From Candidatus Saccharibacteria bacterium UBA1949 (lineage in GTDB: Bacteria > Patescibacteriota > Saccharimonadia > Saccharimonadales > Saccharimonadaceae): a DNA stretch of 14,034 nucleotides. The stretch spans positions 15,881 through 29,914 of the forward strand of contig DDER01000010.1 of NCBI GenBank assembly GCA_002336735.1, written 5' to 3'. The position numbers and the translations under genes were made by a program. The notes under the pieces are model-generated. The model did no database searches. It saw only the letters and a list, made by a program, of their open reading frames with translations, and was not told where the DNA came from. Position 1 is the stretch's first letter. Every line of letters begins with the position of its first letter. Below, piece after piece: positions 1 to 6,345 of the stretch.

Positions 1-386
1 AATTTGTAGAATATATCGTAAAATCTCTGGTAGGGAATCCTGACGACGTCAGTGTCGAGCGAATCATTGACGAAAAAGGAGTGCTGCTGACGCTCACCGT
101 CAATCCAGAAGATCTTGGCCGTGTTATTGGCCGCCGTGGTACCACTGCGCAGAGTCTGCGTACGCTACTGCGCGCGCTTGGCACTAAAAACAGTGCTCGT
201 TACAACCTGAAGATTGTTAACAACGATACCTCAGAAGAGGCTGGCTCCTTTTCGTCTGATGATGCTGATGCTACGGTTAATCGCGAACCTGTGGATGAGT
301 TGACAGATACGCCTGTGGACAACGAATCGGACTTTGCCAAAAAATCACGAAAAGAACTTGCAGAACTCGACGACCTCGATATATAA
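1..386 (+). CDS. khpA: KhpA, KH-domain RNA-binding protein (5' end missing)
   Basis: The reading frame is open from the left edge, and residues encoded before position 81 (FVEYIVKSLVGNPDDVSVER and on) are the standard N-terminal strand and helix of KhpA. The GTG at 81 is therefore internal, and the true start lies only a few codons outside the window. The KH core carries the GxxG-type loop in RVIGRRGTTAQSLRTLL, which binds single-stranded RNA. After about residue 75 of the family there is a tail of roughly 50 residues, rich in Asp, Glu and Ser, that is probably disordered and is absent from classical 76-80-aa KhpA. KhpA usually forms an RNA chaperone with KhpB/Jag and sits in the rpsP-khpA-rimM-trmD ribosome/tRNA cluster. 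trmD follows here, which supports the call. The TAA stop is at 384-386. Confidence 0.9.
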   Translation, partial: FVEYIVKSLVGNPDDVSVERIIDEKGVLLTLTVNPEDLGRVIGRRGTTAQSLRTLLRALGTKNSARYNLKIVNNDTSEEAGSFSSDDADATVNREPVDELTDTPVDNESDFAKKSRKELAELDDLDI

Positions 387-394
387 TAAACATA

Positions 395-452
395 AGTTCA
401 CTAACGAACTGCGAGAAGCGCTCTACGCGAGCAAACTGACAAGTTTGAGAGC
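395..452 (+). other. Structured stretch between khpA and its terminator
   Basis: Two hairpins follow the khpA stop: AGTTC/GAACT (395-399 with 406-410), then CAAACT-gaca-AGTTTG (432-447). The second is enclosed by GCTCT/AGAGC (420-424 with 448-452) with a 7-nt bulge on one side. It lies in the khpA 3' UTR, upstream of the terminator. No known RNA family is recognised. Confidence 0.3.
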
Positions 453-467
453 CTTGTATGTCTAAAC

Positions 468-493
468 AACCGCCATCATGATGGTGGTTTTTT
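468..493 (+). terminator. Rho-independent terminator after khpA
   Basis: The stem is AACCGCCAT (468-476) with ATGGTGGTT (481-489), a CATG loop and one G-U wobble. It runs directly into a six-T tract (488-493). It separates khpA from trmD, so trmD needs its own promoter. Confidence 0.85.
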
Positions 494-508
494 AGTGGTA
501 CAACCTGT

Positions 509-514
509 TACACT
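509..514 (+). promoter_or_regulatory. -10 box of a near-leaderless trmD promoter
   Basis: TACACT lies 8 nt before the trmD ATG. A transcription start about 7 nt downstream would leave a leader of 0-2 nt. No clear -35 is seen; that position overlaps the T tract of the khpA terminator. The -10-to-ATG stretch CTAGTAGTAT is shared with the promoter at 1407. Confidence 0.55.
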
Positions 515-522
515 AGTAGTAT

Positions 523-1176
523 ATGAAAAAATTCCAAGTCATTACTTTATTTCCTGACATGTTTACTGGTATTTTCGGTAATTCGATGATGTGGAAGGCA
601 CAAAATAGTGGCCTTGTGAAGCTGGCAACGATCGATCTGCGCCAATTTGGCCTCGGGCCACGCAAACAAGTTGACGATACTCCCTATGGCGGCGGTGATG
701 GTATGTTGCTTATGGTAGAGCCTCTGTGGCGCGCTGTTGAATATGCCAAATCCAATGATCCTGATGCAAAAGTTTTGATTATGACTCCACGCGGAACCAC
801 GTGGCACCAAGCGCTCGCTCGAGAGTATGCCGATACCGAGCACGGGTATATTTTTGTCTGCGGTCGCTACGAGGGCTACGATGAGCGTATCATGAAGCTG
901 GTAGATGGTGAGATCAGCGTGGGGAATTATGTGTTGACCGGAGGGGAATTGCCTGCTATGACAATTGTCGACAGTATCGTTCGGTTGATTCCAGGGGTGC
1001 TCGGCGGCGCTGAGAGTGCGGCTATAGAGAGTTTTGCCGATGGCGAGACGCTCGAATATCCGCAGTATACACGGCCAGAGGAATTTCAAGGCGAGTGTGT
1101 GCCGCCCGTACTTCTGAGTGGTCATCATGGTGATATTGCTCGCTGGCGTAGCGAGCACAGTCTCAAGAAAAGCTAG
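523..1176 (+). CDS. trmD: TrmD, tRNA (guanine37-N1)-methyltransferase
   Basis: TrmD transfers a methyl group from SAM to G37 of tRNAs with G36, which prevents +1 frameshifting. It is a homodimeric SPOUT (trefoil-knot) enzyme of the cytoplasm. The sequence is canonical over its whole length: MKKFQVITLFPDMF at the start, DDTPYGGGDGM (51-61), FVCGRYEGYDER (111-122), the knot segment SVGNYVLTGGELPAM (132-146), catalytic Asp in TIVDSIVR (D150), YTRPEEFQG (182-190) and the C-terminal PPVLLSGHH and RWR. It is 217 aa long, slightly shorter than the 230-250 aa usual elsewhere, through a trimmed C-terminus. The knot motif has Asn135 where most TrmDs have Asp (GDY), and the glycine loop reads GGGDG rather than GGGAG/GGGPG. 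The start is fixed by homology and by the -10 box 8 nt upstream; there is no Shine-Dalgarno site. Confidence 0.97.
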   Translation: MKKFQVITLFPDMFTGIFGNSMMWKAQNSGLVKLATIDLRQFGLGPRKQVDDTPYGGGDGMLLMVEPLWRAVEYAKSNDPDAKVLIMTPRGTTWHQALAREYADTEHGYIFVCGRYEGYDERIMKLVDGEISVGNYVLTGGELPAMTIVDSIVRLIPGVLGGAESAAIESFADGETLEYPQYTRPEEFQGECVPPVLLSGHHGDIARWRSEHSLKKS

Positions 1177-1383
1177 GCCTGGTCTCTTGCAAGGACGCTG
1201 TCTATACCCGCCCGAAGACAATACCTCGCACATGGCGAGGTATTGGATAAACGATGTTGTGGTGGATATCGTAGAGCGACGAAACAAGAATGTTTTGTGG
1301 TGTTTGTTTTTGTAACTTCGCTGTTGATATAGTACACGGCTCTGCCGCAAAACACAAGCATTTATGACAAAAATACAATACTT
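1177..1383. other. Intergenic region after trmD, with one strong hairpin
   Basis: No gene is seen. The stretch holds a perfect 11-bp inverted repeat, CAATACCTCGC (1219-1229) with GCGAGGTATTG (1235-1245) around a 5-nt loop. It is not followed by a T run on either strand, so it is not a typical terminator. A smaller CGGC-tct-GCCG hairpin lies at 1337-1347. Antisense open frames here lack any recognisable protein. Confidence 0.5.
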
Positions 1384-1412
1384 TTGTTTCTTGTCGTCAT
1401 AACCGCTATACT
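1384..1412 (+). promoter_or_regulatory. Sigma-70-type promoter, leaderless, for the gene at 1419
   Basis: -35 TTGTTT (1384-1389), 17-bp spacer, -10 TATACT (1407-1412). The ATG is only 6 nt beyond the -10, so transcription should start at or next to the start codon. Confidence 0.7.
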
Positions 1413-1418
1413 AGTAGT

Positions 1419-1898
1419 ATGAAAACAGTATCTCAAAAACTCTTCCCGCGCCAGTTGTTTACGCCAGCCCATCGGCTCCAGCTAGTACTGGCGGCTGTGT
1501 TGATAGTTATGCTTTTTATGCAGTTATTTACATTTGAGCGGTTTCCGACCGTACTGAAAGAGCTTGGTATTCCCGGAGGAGCTCGTAGTAGTGTTGTCGT
1601 AGCGATAGCGATGGTGATTGCAGAGCTGATGTCGCTGCCATGGTTGCTTGGTGTATCAATACGGCCATTGACGCAGCGCATATCGCGCTGGATGGTACTA
1701 GTGACGGCCTATAGTTGGCTGATACTCACAGCCTGGGGGATGGGCGGCGGCAATGATCATGCAAACTCAGGCCTACTCGGAGATACGATCTATTGGCCAG
1801 TTGGGTTCTTGGCCTTGACGTACGCTCTAGGTCTAGCACTCATAGCAACAGCAGTAGTGGCTGGTCGGTCATTCTTTGACACGATTAAGCAGCGATAA
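1419..1898 (+). CDS. Hypothetical four-helix membrane protein
   Basis: The family is not recognised. The 159-aa product has a short basic N-terminus and four probable membrane segments, at about residues 20-38, 58-80, 90-108 and 126-149. The loops are short; the one between helices 3 and 4 reads GMGGGNDHANSG and is the only clearly polar part. The overall size and four-helix pattern recall DoxX/MauE-like small membrane proteins, but I see no diagnostic motif and do not assign it. It starts 6 nt after a good TATACT box. The methyltransferase gene begins 18 nt after its stop, so the two probably form one transcript. Confidence 0.8.
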   Translation: MKTVSQKLFPRQLFTPAHRLQLVLAAVLIVMLFMQLFTFERFPTVLKELGIPGGARSSVVVAIAMVIAELMSLPWLLGVSIRPLTQRISRWMVLVTAYSWLILTAWGMGGGNDHANSGLLGDTIYWPVGFLALTYALGLALIATAVVAGRSFFDTIKQR

Positions 1899-1903
1899 CC
1901 GAC

Positions 1904-1909
1904 AAAAGG
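1904..1909 (+). promoter_or_regulatory. Shine-Dalgarno-like AAAAGG before the methyltransferase
   Basis: AAAAGG lies 7 nt before the ATG at 1917. It is a weak but correctly spaced ribosome site for the second gene of this pair. Confidence 0.4.
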
Positions 1910-1916
1910 CTAAACT

Positions 1917-2660
1917 ATGAAGCGCCTTGCTGACTATTCACAATACTTTCTCAGGAGCCCACAGCTTGTTAAGGCGTTAATAGGACATACGAATATCAAA
2001 AAAACCGACATTGTCTATGACATCGGCGCAGGCAGCGGTGTGATAACAGCTATGCTCGCTCGGCGCTGCCGTCATGTCTACGCTGTGGAATACGAACCTC
2101 GGATGGCGGCTAAGCTGAGAGAGACGATGCGGACATATACGAATGTGACGGTCGTACAGGGCGACGCGCTGACGATACCGCTGCCGATTGAATCCTACAA
2201 GATAGTTGCTAATATTCCATTTCATCTCAGCTCGCCGATTGTGCGACGATTTACCGAGGCTGAGAATCCTCCCGAAGCGCTATATCTGGTGGTGCAAAAG
2301 CAATTTGCATACAAACTTCTCATTGATAGGGGGCAGTTTACAGGTATGCTTGGTGCGATGATAGCGCCTCGCTATACTGTACGAGTCAGGAAGCACTTAG
2401 AACGCACGGATTTCTGGCCGCACCCAGCAGTTGATACGGTGTTTGTGGAGCTTAGCAGACGAGAGACACCACTTGTGCCACATGAGCAGATGTCAAGCTA
2501 CCGAGCGTGTGTCGAGCAGTGCTATGCGCGGCAAAAATTCTTCGAGAGTATCCCCCGCGCTAGCTTCGGGGTGCCGCCTAGCCTACGGCCATCGCAAATG
2601 ACAGCCTCGCAATGGGTGACGTTGTTTCAGGGTATCCATGCCCGTCAACATAAAAAATAG
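1917..2660 (+). CDS. rRNA adenine N6-dimethyltransferase, Erm/KsgA family (Erm-like)
   Basis: This is a SAM-dependent Rossmann methyltransferase of the Erm/KsgA/Dim1 family, which dimethylates adenines in rRNA. Visible motifs in order: SQYFLRSPQLVKALI near the N-terminus (family QNFL motif), motif I YDIGAGSG (34-41), motif II acidic residue in AVEYE (56-60), GDAL (82-85) and the catalytic motif IV NIPF (99-102). Motif IV is the best clue: KsgA normally has NLPY, whereas Erm proteins have NIPY or NIPF. The C-terminal part (from about 180) is basic and helical, as in Erm proteins that target 23S rRNA A2058. The length of 247 aa fits Erm. Whether it methylates 23S (macrolide-lincosamide-streptogramin resistance) or 16S rRNA cannot be settled from sequence alone. 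It is probably translated from the transcript that starts at 1419. Confidence 0.85.
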   Translation: MKRLADYSQYFLRSPQLVKALIGHTNIKKTDIVYDIGAGSGVITAMLARRCRHVYAVEYEPRMAAKLRETMRTYTNVTVVQGDALTIPLPIESYKIVANIPFHLSSPIVRRFTEAENPPEALYLVVQKQFAYKLLIDRGQFTGMLGAMIAPRYTVRVRKHLERTDFWPHPAVDTVFVELSRRETPLVPHEQMSSYRACVEQCYARQKFFESIPRASFGVPPSLRPSQMTASQWVTLFQGIHARQHKK

Positions 2661-2681
2661 TTCCCTGACATCGTGGCATCA

Positions 2682-2701
2682 CTCTTTCTCCCCCGAAAGA
2701 G
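2682..2701. other. Hairpin after the methyltransferase
   Basis: Perfect 7-bp stem CTCTTTC (2682-2688) with GAAAGAG (2695-2701) and a TCCCCC loop, 21 nt after the stop. No T run follows, so a terminator role is doubtful. Confidence 0.35.
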
Positions 2702-2742
2702 CCATATCGTTGTGAAATTCGCATACTATTCGACGCTTGTGC

Positions 2743-2748
2743 TAAAAT
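2743..2748 (+). promoter_or_regulatory. -10 box that favours the ATG at 2755
   Basis: TAAAAT (2743-2748) abuts the ATG at 2749 and is 6 nt before the ATG at 2755. The spacing to 2755 matches the other leaderless starts in the window, so 2755 is preferred. No clear -35 is seen. Confidence 0.45.
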
Positions 2749-2754
2749 ATGGGC

Positions 2755-3144
2755 ATGGATGAAGCCAAAGCTGAGTTTGACCCAAAAACTGGCTATACTG
2801 AGATAGAGATTTTTGGGAGCCCGTCAAATGAGAAATTCAAAGAGCTCGAACAACAAATTCTGGCTATCAATCACCAGCTCGTCGCAGACAAAAAACTCCG
2901 CCTCGGAATGATCGATTTATCAAAAGAAAATGTCTACGCGCCGAATTCTGTCAGTAGTGCATTTGAACTCATCAAATCTATTGAATACGACTATACGGCA
3001 ATCTTTGGTGTTGAGGCGCTTCCGGCGGCAGTGCTGAGCGCTATTGTGCAGAGTACACGCAAGGCTAGGATTACGGGCGTATTTCGTAGTCGTACGCAAG
3101 CAGTCGAATGGATCGAATCACTCACACGGGATCATAAAAAATAA
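2755..3144 (+). CDS. SpoIIAA-like (STAS-fold) protein
   Basis: A small soluble protein of 129 aa from the second ATG (131 aa from 2749). The pattern is an N-terminal strand pair (AEFDPKTGYTEIEIFG), a helix, a central strand RLGMIDLS, a helix, strand AIFGVEALP, a helix and a final TGVFRSRTQAVEWI. That last segment is the typical C-terminal signature of SpoIIAA-like STAS domains, where a strand ending in F precedes an E/AxxWL helix. Proteins of this group are stand-alone and their ligand is unknown. Phosphorylatable Ser/Thr in the canonical anti-sigma-antagonist loop is not obvious, so a role as an anti-anti-sigma factor is not claimed. It is flanked by its own promoter and is convergent with the beta-helix gene. 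Confidence 0.7.
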   Translation: MDEAKAEFDPKTGYTEIEIFGSPSNEKFKELEQQILAINHQLVADKKLRLGMIDLSKENVYAPNSVSSAFELIKSIEYDYTAIFGVEALPAAVLSAIVQSTRKARITGVFRSRTQAVEWIESLTRDHKK

Positions 3145-3194
3145 ATAGTATTCAGGATAAGCGCACGACAAGGACGCACGGATGTTGCTACCGG

Positions 3195-5117
3195 TCAGCG
3201 CCAACAGCCAGCATGTGTCACGCCGACAGTCTGATTGACAATCGTAGCAATTGTTGCATCAAGTGCTGTAGCCATGCTATGGAGGGAACTATAGTTCACT
3301 GTTACGACGTAGCTGGCGTTGACATATGAGGGACTGTTGGTGCCAGAGCCTTTCGGATTGGTCTCAGTGCCGTTAGTATTGAGGCTAGTTGCAGCTGTCA
3401 TCGCACTATGAGTCGAGTAGACGACTGGCGCTGAGCTGCCCACGGTGGTCGGGGGAAATATATAAGGATATGGCGGTGTCGTATTGGGAGCTGAGGCCCA
3501 GTGAAATGCATTGCCATTCATCATTAAGCCATAATCAGCTAAAAGCTGGTTGGTGCCACCAGACTGGATCTGTTGGTCATCAAGACTAAACTGAGCGTAA
3601 GCATCGGCTGGTGTGGCGGTCACAATGTTGTTGTAGATATCGATATGATGAATGACCCACGTCATATACGTCGTGTACATACTATGAGCGAGGGGGTAGC
3701 GACCATCGAGGCCATATGATGTATTAGTTGGACGACGGTTTTCTTGATAGATAGCAAGCGGCCGTCGATCACCGTGGTTGAGATTGGAAGTGTCTGGGGC
3801 GAGTCGTTGCAGCGCGTTACCGCAGCGCACGATCGTATTATTCCATAGCTTCATATTATCAGTGTTGTTGACCTTGATGGCCTCGGCCGGATTGTCGACG
3901 AATAGGTTGTTGGCACAAATACCAGTACCGCTGATTTCGAAAAAAACATCGGTGTCTTTGTTGCGTAAAAAATCATTGCTATAGACGTTCATGTCATATA
4001 CTGACATATCAAACCAGACACCTTTGCATTTGTTATCCCGAAAGATGCTATGTGAAATTGTGACGTGCTGCGACTGTGTGATTTTGATGCCACCGCTATC
4101 AGGCGAAGAGTTGAACCCCTTGGTGTTGGTATTTTCGATCACGACTTTGTCAAATATCAAATTGTCAGAGCGATAGCCGCCAGTCGCTCGATAGCCAGCG
4201 CGCCGGATGGTGACATGACGAAATGTGTTACCGTGACATTGGTTAGACGTTGCTGCCAGAGTGGCAATGTCTTCTATCACGACGTTTTCGACGAGACAAT
4301 TGGTAGTGTTATTGGTGCCATCAAATCGTAACACCGAATACTGCGGCAATGCGTTGCCATAACGTCGAATGCCAATTCCTCTGATAGTTAGGCCGGTGTA
4401 TGAAGGGCTAAGATTCATGAGCAGATGTAAGTCGGTGACGTGGACTGTTTTGCCCGTAGGGTCAGTGCCAATATGTAACCTCGTGGGTGTAAATGTATAG
4501 TCAGACGCTGTTGTGCCCTCGACATAAAAATTACCGGCGGTACAAGCGGCTAGCGAAGCAACTTGTGTCAGGGCAACATCGTCGATAAAAACTTGCTCCG
4601 GAAACGCCGCACAGGGATAATTGGGGTTGATCCATTGCCATCCGGGTTCCGTGCCGTCGTCTACTCCGTGTGTGGCGGTGGGGCTGTGGTCAAATACTTT
4701 CGTCCATGGGATTGACCACGTGCTACCTGACAGTGTCCAGCCAGTATAAAGGCTTGAGCCGTCAAACCACACTGTCTCTCCAGGGTAATTTTGAATAGTC
4801 AGATTGTTTTTGGTGATCTGGATGCCAACTGCCGAAGCGGGGTTGTCGCCACCTTGGTGGTAAACGCCTGCTCGAAGCACGATTGTCGTGCCATTTGACG
4901 ATGAGCCGAGAGCTTTGACAAATGTTCTATAGGGCGATCCTAGAGAGCCGTCACCTGTCGTGTCGTTACCGTTTGGTGCTGCAAAAATGATGCTGCCTGT
5001 GCTTGGAATAGTGTAGGCCGCCTGCCCGACAGCAAGAGAGCCAGCGTCGATGGTCGGGCTGATAAGCACAACACCAAGTGCTTGTCGACGTCGAATTTTG
5101 CGTGCAGCTATACCCAT
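3195..5117 (-). CDS. Secreted right-handed parallel beta-helix protein
   Basis: The product is 640 aa and probably extracellular. The N-terminus has a basic stretch KIRRR (7-11) and a moderately hydrophobic core with an AxA-like end (GQAA, 31-34), consistent with a signal peptide. Residues 44-90 carry the entry motif of pectate-lyase-like beta-helices: FAAPNGNDTTGDGS, SPYRTFVKAL and TTIVLRAGVYH. From about 220 to 480 there are repeated short strands rich in N, G, V and I (for example NLTIQNY, HVTISHSIF, NVYSNDF, MKLWNNTIVR), typical of PbH1 coils. Such proteins bind or cleave polysaccharides, or act as adhesins; I see no residue set that proves catalysis. At least eight Cys are spread through the chain and the protein ends in CWR. 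It has its own promoter facing away from heliorhodopsin and no co-directional neighbour. Confidence 0.85.
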   Translation of the reverse strand: MGIAARKIRRRQALGVVLISPTIDAGSLAVGQAAYTIPSTGSIIFAAPNGNDTTGDGSLGSPYRTFVKALGSSSNGTTIVLRAGVYHQGGDNPASAVGIQITKNNLTIQNYPGETVWFDGSSLYTGWTLSGSTWSIPWTKVFDHSPTATHGVDDGTEPGWQWINPNYPCAAFPEQVFIDDVALTQVASLAACTAGNFYVEGTTASDYTFTPTRLHIGTDPTGKTVHVTDLHLLMNLSPSYTGLTIRGIGIRRYGNALPQYSVLRFDGTNNTTNCLVENVVIEDIATLAATSNQCHGNTFRHVTIRRAGYRATGGYRSDNLIFDKVVIENTNTKGFNSSPDSGGIKITQSQHVTISHSIFRDNKCKGVWFDMSVYDMNVYSNDFLRNKDTDVFFEISGTGICANNLFVDNPAEAIKVNNTDNMKLWNNTIVRCGNALQRLAPDTSNLNHGDRRPLAIYQENRRPTNTSYGLDGRYPLAHSMYTTYMTWVIHHIDIYNNIVTATPADAYAQFSLDDQQIQSGGTNQLLADYGLMMNGNAFHWASAPNTTPPYPYIFPPTTVGSSAPVVYSTHSAMTAATSLNTNGTETNPKGSGTNSPSYVNASYVVTVNYSSLHSMATALDATIATIVNQTVGVTHAGCWR

Positions 5118-5126
5118 TGCATATGT

Positions 5127-5132
5127 ATTATA
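5127..5132 (-). promoter_or_regulatory. -10 box for the beta-helix gene
   Basis: On the minus strand TATAAT lies 9 nt before the ATG at 5117, giving a leader of 0-3 nt. No clear -35. It lies back-to-back with the heliorhodopsin promoter within a 48-bp gap. Confidence 0.6.
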
Positions 5133-5150
5133 CCCATCTTTTGATCGCCA

Positions 5151-5159
5151 TGATATAAT
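5151..5159 (+). promoter_or_regulatory. Extended -10 promoter of the heliorhodopsin operon, leaderless
   Basis: TGATATAAT is a perfect TATAAT (5154-5159) preceded by the TGn extension, which can replace a -35; none is obvious. The ATG is 6 nt downstream, so the mRNA should begin at or beside the start codon. Confidence 0.75.
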
Positions 5160-5165
5160 GCACTT

Positions 5166-5930
5166 ATGATAAAAAAGATTTCCTCACAAAGCTTACGATC
5201 GTTCAATCTTGTTATGGCGGGACTACATGCCTTGCAGGGGTTCATGGTACTTATTCTCAGCAAGAGTTTTGAGTTGCCCTTAGTGGCGAGCTTTTTGCAG
5301 TTTGATCAGGTATCGCGCAGCCTCCAGCCGGCAACCAAAGAGATCGGTAGTCTCTCGCTGCCGCTGCTTATCGCTGGCTTTTTGTTCTTGTCGGCACTGT
5401 TTCATTTGTTGATTGCGACCGTCTACAACAAACGCTATGACCAAGATCTAGCAAAGGGTATGAATAAACTGCGCTGGGTAGAGTATTCGCTGTCTGCTAG
5501 TACGATGATGGCGGCAATTGCGATGCTGGTAGGTATTTATGACGTGGCGAGCCTTGCGATGATATTTGTATTTGTTGCGGTCATGAATCTGCTGGGACTT
5601 GTTATGGAACTACACAATCAAACCACAAAAAAGACCAACTGGGCGAGCTATTGGGTGGGGTGTCTGGCAGGGATAATGCCGTGGTTAGCTATCGGGCTGT
5701 ATTTTTGGTTCTCAGCCGACAGCGGCGCGCAGCCACCAGCGTTTGTGTACTGGATATATGTCTCGATATTTTTGTTCTTTAACTGTTTTGCGATCAACAT
5801 GGTGTTGCAGTATAAAAAGATTGGGCCGTGGCGCGACTATATCTACGGCGAACGAGTATATATTATTCTTAGCCTCGTGGCGAAATCATTACTAGCATGG
5901 CAGGTATTTGCCGGAACGTTGAGGCCATAG
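5166..5930 (+). CDS. Heliorhodopsin
   Basis: This is a seven-helix retinal protein of the heliorhodopsin family, which sits in the membrane inverted relative to type-1 rhodopsins (N-terminus inside), does not pump ions in the members studied, and has a slow photocycle suggesting sensing or enzyme regulation. Diagnostic residues are all visible: retinal Schiff-base Lys240 in LSLVAKSLLAWQVFAG (helix G), counterion Glu106 in RWVEYSLSAS (helix C), and the conserved His21 (AGLHALQGF) and His80 (ALFHLLIAT). The characteristic helix F-G loop GPWRDYIYGERVYI (220-233) is present. The length of 254 aa is normal. No carotenoid or retinal-forming gene (for example blh/brp) lies in the window, so retinal would have to come from elsewhere in the genome or from a host. 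It is the first gene of an operon with DUF2177 and DUF1295 proteins, starting 4 nt after its stop. Confidence 0.95.
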   Translation: MIKKISSQSLRSFNLVMAGLHALQGFMVLILSKSFELPLVASFLQFDQVSRSLQPATKEIGSLSLPLLIAGFLFLSALFHLLIATVYNKRYDQDLAKGMNKLRWVEYSLSASTMMAAIAMLVGIYDVASLAMIFVFVAVMNLLGLVMELHNQTTKKTNWASYWVGCLAGIMPWLAIGLYFWFSADSGAQPPAFVYWIYVSIFLFFNCFAINMVLQYKKIGPWRDYIYGERVYIILSLVAKSLLAWQVFAGTLRP

Positions 5931-5934
5931 GCTC

Positions 5935-6345
5935 ATGGATATCGGACAATTTTTGCTGCGGCTTGTAGTCACCGGTGCTATTATGGGAGCATTTGACGCG
6001 TTTTGGCTGAGCGTGGTAGCCAATAAGTTTTACAAAAGCCAGATAGGTGGCCTGCTGATGGACAAGCCAAATATGACAGCTGCTGTGTTGTTTTATGTTA
6101 TTTATGTTGTCGGGATAGTGATGTTCGTGGTGACGCCAGCGCTTGAAAAAGGTTCGTGGCAATATGCGACGTTGTACGGTGCATTGTTCGGTTTTGTGGC
6201 CTACGCAACTTATGATCTTACCAACCTGGCGACGCTAAAGAACTGGCCAGTCAAGCTCGTGGTGGTCGATCTAGCATGGGGGACTCTTTTAACAGCGGCG
6301 GTATCGCTACTGGCGTACCTAGCTATTAAAGCATGGATGTCATAG
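5935..6345 (+). CDS. DUF2177 family membrane protein
   Basis: 136 aa with four probable membrane helices (about 5-25, 48-67, 74-92, 106-130). The family signature is clear: GAFDAFWLSVVANKFY (18-33) with the LLMDKP segment after it, and FGFVAYATYDLTNLATLKNWP in the third helix and loop (about 85-105). The molecular function of DUF2177 is unknown. In bacterial genomes I know it as a frequent neighbour of DUF1295 proteins and cyclopropane-fatty-acid synthase, which suggests membrane-lipid chemistry; that is family knowledge, not shown here. It starts 4 nt after heliorhodopsin, with GAGG (5921-5924) as a possible weak ribosome site, and overlaps the next gene by 13 nt, so the three are translationally linked. 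Confidence 0.9.
   Translation: MDIGQFLLRLVVTGAIMGAFDAFWLSVVANKFYKSQIGGLLMDKPNMTAAVLFYVIYVVGIVMFVVTPALEKGSWQYATLYGALFGFVAYATYDLTNLATLKNWPVKLVVVDLAWGTLLTAAVSLLAYLAIKAWMS

Noticed and set aside
81..386. khpA starting at GTG 81
   Set aside because: The frame is open to the window edge and the residues before 81 are conserved KH-domain sequence, so 81 is internal.
547..1350. 267-codon open frame on the minus strand
   Set aside because: It lies antisense to the unmistakable trmD gene, shows no domain and has no promoter or ribosome site.
3166..3180. Possible terminator between the convergent genes at 3144 and 3195
   Set aside because: The similar GCGCACG and CGCACGG stretches are direct, not inverted, and no T run follows.
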